Assembly: GCA_002438865.1 (NCBI GenBank)
Contig: DJRJ01000047.1
Span: forward strand, 1,659 to 7,263
Length of the DNA stretch: 5,605 nucleotides
DNA from: Clostridiales bacterium UBA6363
Lineage (GTDB): Bacteria; Bacillota; Clostridia; UBA1381
Reading direction: 5' to 3'
Position 1 is the first letter of the stretch, and the number at the start of each line of letters is the position of its first letter. A model generated the notes under the pieces. That model saw only the letters and a program-made list of their open reading frames with translations. It made no database searches and was not told the origin of the DNA. Of this stretch, positions 1-5,295 are shown piece by piece. A program made the position numbers and the translations under genes.

Positions 1-32
1 AGCAAGCCCCTGCCCTACGGGGACATCGGGGC
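1..32. repeat. Edge of an intergenic palindromic repeat
   Basis: GC-rich stretch in an otherwise A-rich intergenic region. GCCCC at 6-10 can pair with GGGGC at 28-32, and CCC (13-15) with GGG (19-21). The ten bases AGCCCCTGCC at 5-14 are identical to 883-892, the right end of the repeat array between secE and nusG. This suggests the window opens in the tail of a related element whose other part lies outside. No coding potential is apparent. Confidence 0.45.
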
Positions 33-61
33 AAAATATGCAAAAAAAATCAAAAAAACTA

Positions 62-90
62 TTGACAACAAAGCCGTATTATGGTACAAT
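62..90 (+). promoter_or_regulatory. Promoter of the rpmG-secE-nusG-rplKA run
   Basis: The -35 box TTGACA is at 62-67 and the -10 box TACAAT at 85-90, with an exact 17-bp spacer and a TGn extension (82-84). The upstream A-rich tracts (about 41-58) resemble an UP element. Transcription should start near 97, giving a leader of about 90 nt before rpmG. A 4-bp hairpin (97-100/107-110) followed by a T-rich run (111-121) sits at the very 5' end of the RNA; it is too weak and too close to the start to call a terminator. Confidence 0.88.
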
Positions 91-186
91 AAATTTGCTT
101 ATGAACAAGCTCTTTTTTTTTGATGTCGATTAAGATTATACGCCGCAAAAAAAACAGAGCGGAGTATAAAATCGGAGGTGTTTTAG

Positions 187-336
187 ATGAGAGTAAAAAT
201 CACATTGGCTTGTACTGACTGCAAGCAGAGAAATTACAACACAATGAAAAACAAGAAGAATGACCCTGACAGACTTGAAATGAAAAAGTATTGTAAGTTC
301 TGCAGAAAGCACACTCTTCACAAGGAAACCAAGTAA
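187..336 (+). CDS. rpmG: 50S ribosomal protein L33, zinc-ribbon form
   Basis: A 49-residue basic protein starting [12 protein letters not shown] and ending HKETK, the normal length and sequence type for L33 of the large subunit. Two Cys pairs, C9xxC12 and C36xxC39, form the Zn ribbon, so this is the metal-binding (C+) form rather than a Cys-free paralogue. The start is fixed by GGAGGTG at 174-180, six bases before ATG. It is the first gene after the promoter at 62-90 and is followed 33 bp later by secE, the common Firmicutes order rpmG-secE-nusG. In species that hold both C+ and C- paralogues, zinc limitation induces the C- form. Whether a second L33 exists here cannot be seen. Confidence 0.96.
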   Translation: MRVKITLACTDCKQRNYNTMKNKKNDPDRLEMKKYCKFCRKHTLHKETK

Positions 337-369
337 TTTAGTTTGTTAAGAAAGTAAGGATGTGTAGAT

Positions 370-591
370 ATGGCTGATAACGTGACAAAAAAAGCAGGTT
401 TGGGTACAAGAATGAAAAAATTCTTTAAAGAAAGCAAAGCTGAGCTTAAAAAGGTAACCTGGCCTACAAAAGAACAGCTCGTTCACAATACTTTGGTTAT
501 TATTGCATTCGTTGCGATTGTAACGGTTATTTTGTCTTTGCTTGATTTAGGCTTCACAAAACTATTCTCATTACTGACAAATATTCTTTAA
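370..591 (+). CDS. secE: Protein translocase subunit SecE
   Basis: A 73-residue protein of the short single-span SecE type. An N-terminal amphipathic cytoplasmic helix carries the family signature ELKKVTWP (residues 25-32), followed by one hydrophobic membrane segment (about 41-62). SecE clamps the two halves of the SecY channel in the inner membrane and is essential for protein export. The start follows AAGGATGTG (356-364), an SD with one mismatch, at 5-nt spacing. It is cotranscribed with rpmG. The following gene, nusG, is displaced by a 358-bp repeat-filled gap, which is unusual because the two genes are normally almost adjacent. Confidence 0.96.
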   Translation: MADNVTKKAGLGTRMKKFFKESKAELKKVTWPTKEQLVHNTLVIIAFVAIVTVILSLLDLGFTKLFSLLTNIL

Positions 592-611
592 TTGTCTGTA
601 GATTTTGTTTG

Positions 612-892
612 GGCGAGTGTGGAATATTATTTGGGACGATGAGGGCATCGTCCCCTACAAAGCGCAATGCAAAAGGCGAGCGGGAATCCGTTCGGGACGA
701 TGAGGGTATCGTCCCCTACAAAGCGCAATGCAAAAGGCGAGCGGAAATCCGTTCGAGACGATGAGGGCATCGTCCCCTACAAAGTGCAATGCAAAAGGCG
801 AGCGGAAATCCGTTCGGAACGATGAGGGCATCGTCCCCTGCAAAGCGCAATGCGAAATCCGTTCGGGGCGATGAAAGATTTCAGCCCCTGCC
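612..892. repeat. Tandem array of 61-bp palindromic units
   Basis: This array fills most of the 358-bp secE-nusG gap. Units start at 633, 694, 755 and 816, exactly 61 bp apart, with a fifth at 865 after a 12-bp deletion in the preceding spacer. Each core is a hairpin, GGGACGATG-AGGG-CATCGTCCC in unit 1 (633-654, perfect 9-bp stem). Unit 2 has one G-T wobble, units 3 and 4 one A-C mismatch each. Unit 5 diverges in sequence but still pairs: GGGGC (865-869) with GCCCC (884-888), and TGAAA (872-876) with TTTCA (879-883). The 39-bp spacers are nearly identical and contain CAAAGCGCAATGC (T for C in one). A degraded spacer (GGCGAG, 612-617) precedes unit 1. None of the hairpins has a T-tract, so they are not intrinsic terminators. 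Nothing else is seen in the gap apart from the nusG ribosome binding site. The class resembles REP/MITE-like intergenic palindromes. Confidence 0.92.
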
Positions 893-949
893 GTATGCGC
901 AGTATCGTATTTTACAAACGCCGTATATTCATTAGGAAGGAGAACGGTT

Positions 950-1474
950 ATGGCCGAAGAAGCAAAATGGTATGTGGTTCACACATACTCGGGTTATGAA
1001 AACAAGGTTAAAGCCAACATAGAAAAGTCTGTTGAAAACCGTGGTATGCAAGACTTAATTCCTGATGTCAGAGTCCCGACCGAGGACGCCGTTGAAAAAA
1101 AAGGCGAGGTCGAGAAAATTGTAAAACGCAAGGTTTTTCCGGGTTATGTCGTAATCAAAATGGTTATGACCGATGAAAGCTGGTACGTTGTCCGCAATAC
1201 GCGCGGTGTTACAGGCTTTGTAGGTCCCGGCTCGAAACCCGTTCCGTTAAGCGACGAGGAAGTCGAGAGAATGGGCGTTGAAAAAATACGCATGGCTGAT
1301 ATTGACTTTGCACCCGGCGATACGGTAAATATCAAATCCGGTGCTATGGAAGGCTTTGTCGGTAAAGTTGTAAGCATTGACACCGAAAGAAGAAAGGTCA
1401 ATGTAACTGTTATGATGTTCGGTCGTGAAACTCCCGCCGAAGTGGATTGCTCACAAATCGAACACGCAGATTAA
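950..1474 (+). CDS. nusG: Transcription termination/antitermination factor NusG
   Basis: A 174-residue protein of standard NusG size. The NGN domain (about 5-105) binds the RNA polymerase clamp; it holds WYVVHTYSGYE near the N-terminus, FPGYVVIKM at 63-71 and VRNTRGVTGFVG at 81-92. The C-terminal KOW domain (about 121-170) has PGDTVNIKSG and GFVGKV and ends MFGRETPAEVDCSQIE. NusG acts on elongating polymerase, affecting pausing and, in many bacteria, Rho termination and coupling to the ribosome through S10. The start is set by AAGGAG at 937-942, 7 nt before ATG. No convincing promoter lies just upstream (TATATT at 924-929 lacks a -35), so expression probably depends on read-through from secE across the palindrome array. 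Confidence 0.98.
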   Translation: MAEEAKWYVVHTYSGYENKVKANIEKSVENRGMQDLIPDVRVPTEDAVEKKGEVEKIVKRKVFPGYVVIKMVMTDESWYVVRNTRGVTGFVGPGSKPVPLSDEEVERMGVEKIRMADIDFAPGDTVNIKSGAMEGFVGKVVSIDTERRKVNVTVMMFGRETPAEVDCSQIEHAD

Positions 1475-1507
1475 TTTGTTATAGACGGGTTTTTTCCTGT
1501 TTATATA

Positions 1508-1553
1508 TCCCTCTGGTGACAGTGGGAGGGCGCAGTGCGTCCGCAAATACCAC
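1508..1553 (+). promoter_or_regulatory. L1-binding mRNA leader of rplK-rplA (rRNA mimic)
   Basis: In the nusG-rplK gap, GTGG (1522-1525) pairs with CCAC (1550-1553). An inner 6-bp stem GGGCGC (1528-1533)/GCGTCC (1537-1542), with one G-U pair, has a 3-nt loop, leaving an asymmetric internal loop containing AAATA before CCAC. The two flanks GTGGGAGG and AAATACCAC match the base of the L1 stalk in bacterial 23S rRNA, where the same two strings close helices 76-78. L1 is known to repress its own operon by binding such mimics. A competing hairpin is possible: TCCC and CTG (1508-1515) with CAG and GGGA (1520-1527), a U-U mismatch between them, and a GTGA tetraloop. It would use up the left strand of the L1 site. 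The site ends 27 nt before the rplK SD. Confidence 0.82.
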
Positions 1554-1594
1554 ATTATACAGCTTTTGCTGTAATTATTTAGGAGGTGGCCATT

Positions 1595-2020
1595 ATGGCA
1601 CAGAAGGTTGCAGGTTATATTAAATTACAAATTCCTGCCGGAAAAGCAACCCCGGCTCCCCCTGTTGGTCCTGCTTTGGGTCAGCACGGTGTAAACATTA
1701 TGCAGTTTACAAAGGAATTTAACGAAAAAACAGCGAAGGATGCAGGTCTTATAATCCCTGTTGTTATTACAGTTTATGCAGACAGATCCTTCTCATTCGT
1801 AACAAAGACACCGCCGGCTGCTGTTCTTATCAAGAAGGCATGCAACATTAAGAGCGGTTCGGGTGTTCCGAACAAAACTAAGGTAGCTACAATTTCAAAG
1901 GCTGACGTTCAGGCTATTGCCGAACAGAAAATGCCTGACTTGAATGCCGCTTCGCTTGAAGCCGCTATGAGTATGATTGAAGGTACTTGCAGAAGTATGG
2001 GCGTTATTGTTGGCGACTAA
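1595..2020 (+). CDS. rplK: 50S ribosomal protein L11
   Basis: A 141-residue protein, the usual L11 length. The N-terminal domain (1-70) has [16 protein letters not shown], the linker is [12 protein letters not shown] (71-82), and the rRNA-binding C-terminal domain (about 76-141) ends SMGVIVGD. L11 binds the GTPase-associated region of 23S rRNA (helices 43/44, the thiostrepton site), next to the L10-L12 stalk, and is needed for RelA-type stringent sensing. The chosen start is ATG 1595, placed 6 nt after AGGAGGTG (1581-1588). An in-frame GTG at 1586 lies inside that SD and is rejected. A 6-bp hairpin (1558-1563/1568-1573) precedes the SD. It forms the L11 operon with rplA and is probably repressed by L1 through the leader at 1508-1553. 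Confidence 0.98.
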   Translation: MAQKVAGYIKLQIPAGKATPAPPVGPALGQHGVNIMQFTKEFNEKTAKDAGLIIPVVITVYADRSFSFVTKTPPAAVLIKKACNIKSGSGVPNKTKVATISKADVQAIAEQKMPDLNAASLEAAMSMIEGTCRSMGVIVGD

Positions 2021-2052
2021 TCCGGAGTTTTTGTAATTTTGTTAAGAAAAAA

Positions 2053-2082
2053 GTGGGAGAGAATACTTTCTCGTCTGACCAC
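2053..2082 (+). promoter_or_regulatory. Possible second L1-type hairpin upstream of rplA
   Basis: In the 76-bp rplK-rplA gap, GTGG (2053-2056) pairs with CCAC (2079-2082), and GAGAA (2059-2063) with TTCTC (2068-2072), loop TACT. The flanks GTGGGAG and ACCAC are shared with the leader upstream of rplK, and the asymmetric internal loop lies on the 3' side in both. The element ends one base before the rplA SD (2084-2090), so occupancy could block initiation. It lacks the AAATA string and has a weaker inner stem. Its role as an L1 site is inference; it may be a plain hairpin. Confidence 0.4.
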
Positions 2083-2096
2083 GAAGGAGGATTAAA

Positions 2097-2789
2097 ATGT
2101 TTAGAGGAAAAAAATATCAGGAAAGCGCAAAGCTTGTTGAGAAATCAAAGCTGTACGACACAGCCGAGGCTATGGAGCTTGTGACAAAAACATCAAAGGC
2201 TAAGTTTGATGAAACTGTTGAAGCTCATATCAAATTAGGCGTTGACTCAAGACACGCAGATCAGCAGGTAAGAGGCGCGATCGTATTACCGAACGGTATC
2301 GGTAAAAGCGTTAAGGTACTCGTTTTCGCTAAGGGTGCTAAGGCTGACGAAGCTAAGGCAGCAGGCGCTGACTATGTCGGCGAAATGGATATGGTTGAAA
2401 AAATCCAGGGCGAAAACTGGTTCGATTTCGACGTTGTTGTTGCAACTCCCGATATGATGGGCGTTGTAGGCCGCTTGGGTAAGGTTCTCGGTCCTAAGGG
2501 ATTGATGCCGTCACCGAAGGCAGGTACTGTAACTATGGACGTTACAAAAGCCGTAAACGAAATCAAAGCAGGTAAAATCGAGTACAGACTTGACAAAACC
2601 AACATTATTCACTGCCCGATAGGCAAGGCTTCATTCGGTGCCGCTAAGCTTCAGGAAAACTTCGAGGCTCTTATGGGCGCTGTTATTAAGGCTAAGCCGT
2701 CATCGGCAAAGGGTCAGTATCTTAAGAGCGTTGTTGTAGCTTCAACAATGGGACCCGGAATAAAAATCAATTCAGCTAAATTAGGCTAA
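2097..2789 (+). CDS. rplA: 50S ribosomal protein L1
   Basis: A 230-residue protein, the normal bacterial L1 length. Signature stretches are [18 protein letters not shown] (128-145) in domain II and [14 protein letters not shown] (211-224) in domain I; the N-terminal MFRGKKY is also typical. L1 binds the mobile 23S rRNA stalk that guides deacylated tRNA out of the E site, and in many bacteria represses translation of the rplK-rplA mRNA. The start follows AAGGAGG (2084-2090) by 6 nt. It is the last gene of the first transcription unit, but no terminator follows: the next promoter begins 9 bp after the stop, so read-through into rplJ is likely and would be governed by the L10 attenuator. Confidence 0.98.
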   Translation: MFRGKKYQESAKLVEKSKLYDTAEAMELVTKTSKAKFDETVEAHIKLGVDSRHADQQVRGAIVLPNGIGKSVKVLVFAKGAKADEAKAAGADYVGEMDMVEKIQGENWFDFDVVVATPDMMGVVGRLGKVLGPKGLMPSPKAGTVTMDVTKAVNEIKAGKIEYRLDKTNIIHCPIGKASFGAAKLQENFEALMGAVIKAKPSSAKGQYLKSVVVASTMGPGIKINSAKLG

Positions 2790-2797
2790 AAAAACAC

Positions 2798-2826
2798 TTG
2801 ACATAATGACACGTTTGTGTTATTAT
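2798..2826 (+). promoter_or_regulatory. Promoter of rplJ-rplL-yceD-rpmF
   Basis: The -35 TTGACA is at 2798-2803 and the -10 TATTAT at 2821-2826, spacer 17 bp, with a TGn extension at 2818-2820. It lies just after the rplA stop (2789). Predicted start near 2833 matches the 5' edge of the L10 leader, leaving about 200 nt of untranslated RNA before rplJ. Confidence 0.9.
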
Positions 2827-2832
2827 ATATAA

Positions 2833-2940
2833 GTATCCGTAGACAGCAGGCTGTGCTTATGCACGGAAGTCCCGCCGAGGGTGATTAGTTTACTAAACAA
2901 ACTATGGCTCTTTGCGTCTGCGGCAAAGAGCCTTCTTTAT
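2833..2940 (+). ncRNA. Ribosomal protein L10 leader
   Basis: This is the cis-regulatory RNA that binds the L10-(L12)4 complex in Firmicutes. Conserved strings recognised are CCGTAGACAGCAGG (2837-2850) and CCCGCCGAGG (2871-2880), which flank a GTGC-TTAT-GCAC hairpin (2853-2864) and provide the expected kink-turn-like region. A further stem pairs TAGTTT (2886-2891) with AAACTA (2899-2904). CCGTAGAC (2837-2844) can pair with GTCTGCGG (2916-2923), which is the loop of the downstream terminator plus one stem base, giving 8 bp with one G-U. That pairing should be incompatible with the terminator hairpin and is the likely antitermination state. From family knowledge, excess L10-L12 favours termination. 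Confidence 0.9.
2906..2940 (+). terminator. Intrinsic attenuator of the L10 leader
   Basis: A perfect 10-bp stem GGCTCTTTGC (2906-2915)/GCAAAGAGCC (2923-2932) with a 7-nt loop, followed by a U-rich tail TTCTTTATT. It lies about 100 nt upstream of rplJ, so it acts as a regulated terminator inside the leader rather than as an end of operon. The loop is complementary to the 5' end of the leader, consistent with a two-state switch. The stretch 2941-3010 downstream carries only a minor hairpin, TCCGT/ACGGA (2994-3007). Confidence 0.88.
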
Positions 2941-3033
2941 TGTTAAGGCTTAATCAGCGATTATGTTTTGGCATAAATCGAAGGCATATATAATCCGTGG
3001 ATACGGAATCATATTTCAGGAGGTGAAACATAT

Positions 3034-3669
3034 ATGCCAAGCGCAAAAGTATTAGAAGCAAAAAAGGCACAGGTTGCCGAGGTTGTTGAAGTGCTTAAAG
3101 CAGCTCAGACAGGTATACTTGTTGACTACAGAGGTTTAACTGTTGAAGAGGATACTGACCTCAGAAACAAGCTCAGAGCAGCAGGATGTAAGTATTTTGT
3201 TGTTAAAAACACTCTTTTGAAGTTAGCTACACAGGAAACAGGTCTTGAGGCTCTCGATGATGTTCTTCACGGCCCGACAGCTCTTGCAGTTTCAGATTCA
3301 GACCCCGTTGCTCCGGCAAAGGTTATGGCTGATTTTGCAAAGGGAAACGAAAAGCTTGAAATCAAATCAGGCTTCATGGACGGCGCAGTTATGTCACTTG
3401 ACGAGGTTAAGAAATTAGCCGCTACACCGAACATGGAAACTATGATTGCGAAGATTATGGGAAGCTTGAATGCTCCCGCATCAAACCTCGTTCGTTTACT
3501 TTCAACTATTGTTGACGGCGGCGTTGAGATTGCAGATTTAATCGCAAACAACAGCAAGGAAGAAGCATCGGAGGAAGCAGCACCCGCTGCTGAAGAGGCT
3601 CCGGCAGAAGAAGCAGCACCCGCTGCAGAGGAAGCTCCGGCAGCTGAAGAAGCTCCCGAGGCTGAATAA
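3034..3669 (+). CDS. rplJ: 50S ribosomal protein L10 with acidic C-terminal tail
   Basis: A 211-residue L10; typical family members are about 165-180. The N-terminal rRNA-binding domain has DYRGLTVEED (31-40), LRAAGCKYFVVKNTL (47-61) and HGPTALAVS (79-87). The C-terminal helix that docks L7/L12 dimers spans roughly 135-172. From about residue 174 a low-complexity tail of some 38 residues consists almost only of Glu, Ala and Pro, built on a duplicated 12-residue unit. L10 anchors the L12 stalk next to L11 and recruits translation GTPases. The start is set by AGGAGGTGA (3018-3026), 7 nt before ATG. Expression is controlled by the promoter at 2798 and the leader attenuator. The tail's function is unknown. 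Confidence 0.97.
   Translation: MPSAKVLEAKKAQVAEVVEVLKAAQTGILVDYRGLTVEEDTDLRNKLRAAGCKYFVVKNTLLKLATQETGLEALDDVLHGPTALAVSDSDPVAPAKVMADFAKGNEKLEIKSGFMDGAVMSLDEVKKLAATPNMETMIAKIMGSLNAPASNLVRLLSTIVDGGVEIADLIANNSKEEASEEAAPAAEEAPAEEAAPAAEEAPAAEEAPEAE
3571..3642 (+). repeat. Two 36-bp in-frame direct repeats in the rplJ tail
   Basis: Copies at 3571-3606 and 3607-3642 each encode EEAAPAAEEAPA and differ at only four synonymous third positions. A partial third unit follows (AEEAPEAE). The structure indicates a recent in-frame duplication that lengthened the Glu/Ala/Pro tail of L10 without altering the reading frame. Confidence 0.9.
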
Positions 3670-3702
3670 TTAATTATTTTACTTAAACAGGAGGAAATAA
3701 AA

Positions 3703-4074
3703 ATGGCAGATTTGAATGCAATTCTTGATTCAATCAAGGAATTAAAGTTATTGGAAGTTGCAGAATTAGTTAAAATGATGGAAGAAGAGTTCGGCGTAAG
3801 CGCAGCTGCTCCGGTTATGGTTGCAGGTGTTGCTGGCGACGGCGCAGGCGCTGCTGAAGAAAAGTCAGAATTTGACGTTGTATTGGCAGACGCAGGTGCT
3901 TCAAAGCTCGGCGTTATCAAAGTTGTAAGAGGTATCACAGGCTTAGGCCTTAAGGAAGCTAAGGAATTAGTTGACGGCGCTCCCAAGACAATTAAGGAAG
4001 CTGTTGCTAAGGAAGAAGCTGAAAAGATTAAGGCTGAACTTGAAGAAGCAGGTGCTAAGGTAGAATTAAAGTAA
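3703..4074 (+). CDS. rplL: 50S ribosomal protein L7/L12
   Basis: A 123-residue protein of normal L12 size. The N-terminal dimerisation and L10-binding helices occupy 1-32, an Ala/Gly/Val-rich flexible hinge runs about 33-54, and the globular factor-binding domain spans 56-123 with [20 protein letters not shown] (68-87) and LVDGAP (89-94). Multiple dimers on L10 form the stalk that recruits EF-Tu, EF-G, IF2 and release factor 3. The start follows AGGAGG (3689-3694) by 8 nt. It lies 33 bp after rplJ. No terminator is seen in the 45-bp gap to yceD. rpoB, the usual downstream gene, is absent here. Confidence 0.98.
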   Translation: MADLNAILDSIKELKLLEVAELVKMMEEEFGVSAAAPVMVAGVAGDGAGAAEEKSEFDVVLADAGASKLGVIKVVRGITGLGLKEAKELVDGAPKTIKEAVAKEEAEKIKAELEEAGAKVELK

Positions 4075-4119
4075 TTTTACTCTGATTAATCCTAAAGCAC
4101 GAAATCCGGAGAAATAATA

Positions 4120-4629
4120 ATGATTATTGACGTTTCATCTATACTCAAAGAACTGGGCGGAAAGATTGATATTTCCTCGGAAATATCTCTACCCGACACG
4201 GATTTTTTGGGTGAGCTGTATCATTTCGACAAGCCTGTTAATGTAACGGGCAGTATCTTCAATAACGGGCAGTCGCTGTCCTTCAGAGCCGTATGCAAAG
4301 GTGTTATGCACACCAATTGCGCTCGCTGTATGAAGGATATTGACGTTGATGTTGAATTTGACATCGACGAGGCGCTTGCTCAGGACGACGGTACGGTTTC
4401 GGACGAGTCCGACATCATACTGTTTGAGGGAAGTACGGTTGATATTGACGATATTATTTTAAATAATTTTCTGATGAATATTTCGGGAAAGTATTTATGC
4501 AAGGACGATTGCAAAGGTCTTTGCGAGATATGCGGCGCAGACCTCAACGAGGGCGACTGCGGCTGCAGCCATGAAACGATTGACCCCAGGTGGCAGGCTT
4601 TAGCCGATTTAATGAAGGATAATAATTAG
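4120..4629 (+). CDS. yceD: YceD/DUF177 family protein, metal-binding type
   Basis: A 169-residue DUF177 (YceD) protein. An acidic beta-rich N-terminal half leads to C59 and the CARC motif C67xxC70. The C-terminal part has a Cys cluster at C127, C131, C135, C138, C147 and C149, with CEICGADLNEGDCGC, then the conserved DPRWQALADL (155-164). The spaced Cys pairs suggest one or more Zn sites. Family members are nearly always next to rpmF, as here; links to 23S rRNA or 50S metabolism have been reported, but the biochemical role is not settled. The SD is modest (GGAGA, 4108-4112, 7 nt from ATG), which may lower yield compared with the ribosomal genes. It is probably cotranscribed from rplL through rpmF. 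Confidence 0.93.
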   Translation: MIIDVSSILKELGGKIDISSEISLPDTDFLGELYHFDKPVNVTGSIFNNGQSLSFRAVCKGVMHTNCARCMKDIDVDVEFDIDEALAQDDGTVSDESDIILFEGSTVDIDDIILNNFLMNISGKYLCKDDCKGLCEICGADLNEGDCGCSHETIDPRWQALADLMKDNN

Positions 4630-4653
4630 AGTGATTTTATGGAGGTGTAATCG

Positions 4654-4833
4654 ATGGCAGTACCTAAGAATAAAGTATCTAAAGCCAGAAGAAACAGCAG
4701 ACGTGCAAACTGGAAGCTGACTGCACCGAATATGGTGGAGTGCCCCCAGTGCCGTGAATTTAAAATGCCTCATAAAGTTTGTAAAGCTTGCGGTTATTAC
4801 GACGGCAAGGAAATTATCAAAGTTGAGGATTGA
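4654..4833 (+). CDS. rpmF: 50S ribosomal protein L32, zinc-ribbon form
   Basis: A 59-residue basic protein beginning MAVPKNKVSKARRNSRRANW, the classic L32 N-terminus. C30xxC33 and C43xxC46 form the zinc ribbon. L32 is a small structural protein of the large subunit near the exit-tunnel rim. The start follows GGAGGTG (4641-4647) by 6 nt, and the gene lies 24 bp after yceD. The yceD-rpmF pair is widely conserved and is usually followed by plsX and fatty-acid genes; here the unit ends at a strong terminator instead and plsX is not present in the window. Confidence 0.97.
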   Translation: MAVPKNKVSKARRNSRRANWKLTAPNMVECPQCREFKMPHKVCKACGYYDGKEIIKVED

Positions 4834-4846
4834 TTTGGCTTTGTTT

Positions 4847-4880
4847 AACAGACCTCTGCGTATGCAGAGGTCTGTTTTTG
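4847..4880 (+). terminator. Intrinsic terminator after rpmF
   Basis: A perfect 13-bp stem, 4847-4859 with 4864-4876 (core CAGACCTCTGC), and a GTAT loop, continuing into a run of T (4875-4879). It ends the rplJ-rplL-yceD-rpmF transcript 13 bases after the rpmF stop and separates the ribosomal cluster from the accessory region. Confidence 0.95.
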
Positions 4881-4908
4881 TGTGCGAATAATTCGGAAAA
4901 TTTTCGGA

Positions 4909-4937
4909 TTGAATTAAAGCGGGTTCTATGCTATAAT
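4909..4937 (+). promoter_or_regulatory. Orphan promoter upstream of the VWA remnant
   Basis: The -35 TTGAAT is at 4909-4914 and the -10 TATAAT at 4932-4937, with a 17-bp spacer and a TGc extension (4929-4931). AGGTGA (4950-4955) and ATG 4961 follow at proper spacing, but that frame stops after 10 codons (MPFLLGKQRI). The expression signals look complete while the gene they once served appears lost. Confidence 0.82.
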
Positions 4938-4976
4938 TAAAATAAAGGCAGGTGATACAAATGCCGTTTTTATTGG

Positions 4977-5264
4977 GCAAGCAGAGAATTTAATTTGCTT
5001 ACGATTAAGCAGATGATAGAAAATCAAAAGGAAAAATATAATTGGGAGTTTTTATTCCTGGGAGCAAATATAGACACAGTACAGACGGCAGGTACATTCG
5101 GCATAAATGCCGATAGGGCGGTAACATATCAACCCGACGCTGTCGGAACAAGAACAAATTTTGATGCAGTGAGCGAAACCGTGGCTTGTATGAGAGCGGA
5201 ACGCCCGATTGATAAATCATGGAAAGACAAGATTGAGAAATATATGAAAAAAGGACAAAAATAA
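4977..5264 (+). pseudogene. C-terminal remnant of a VWA-domain protein
   Basis: The frame ending at 5264 reads ASREF at 4977 and continues IKQMIENQKEKYNWEFLFLG, ANIDTVQTAGTFGINADRA and finally KSWKDKIEKYMKKG. This matches from memory the last part of small bacterial and phage-associated von Willebrand factor A proteins, in which a TDG-x-ENASRE stretch precedes EKYGWEFLFLGANIDAV. The N-terminal two thirds with the MIDAS metal site (DxSxS) are missing. Homology seems to begin about 4977. The ATG with a good SD at 4961 is in another frame and stops at 4993. The only starts in frame are TTG 4995 and ATG 5013, both lacking a clear SD. A truncated relic is the best reading; a short translated protein of 84-90 residues is not excluded. 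Confidence 0.75.
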
Positions 5265-5295
5265 TTGTTAAAAAACAGGTTTCAAAATTTTTTTG

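Noticed and set aside
97..121. Terminator right after the first promoter (short hairpin and T run)
   Set aside because: The stem is only 4 bp and would lie at the first bases of the RNA, too early for intrinsic termination and upstream of essential genes.
655..843. Minus-strand frame of 62 codons in the secE-nusG gap
   Set aside because: It is made of the tandem repeat units read in reverse and has no ribosome binding site or promoter; its length comes from the repeat carrying no stop in that frame.
612..892. CRISPR array
   Set aside because: The spacers are near-identical copies of one another rather than unique, and there are no cas genes; it is an ordinary tandem repeat.
1476..1505. Possible promoter before rplK (TTGTTA and TTTATA)
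   Set aside because: Weak boxes with an 18-bp spacer overlapping a U-rich hairpin (1481-1504); much poorer than the clear promoters elsewhere in the window.
1586..1594. GTG start for rplK giving three extra residues
   Set aside because: The GTG lies inside the Shine-Dalgarno sequence, while ATG 1595 has ideal spacing and gives the standard 141-residue L11.
1987..2184. Overlapping + strand frame of 65 codons between rplK and rplA
   Set aside because: It starts inside rplK and ends inside rplA in another frame, with no SD of its own and no recognisable product.
3267..3986. Long open frame on the minus strand (239 codons) across rplJ and rplL
   Set aside because: It is antisense to two certain ribosomal genes and crosses their junction. 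Its Ser/Ala-rich composition is the mirror of the Glu/Ala-rich codons, and no family is recognisable.
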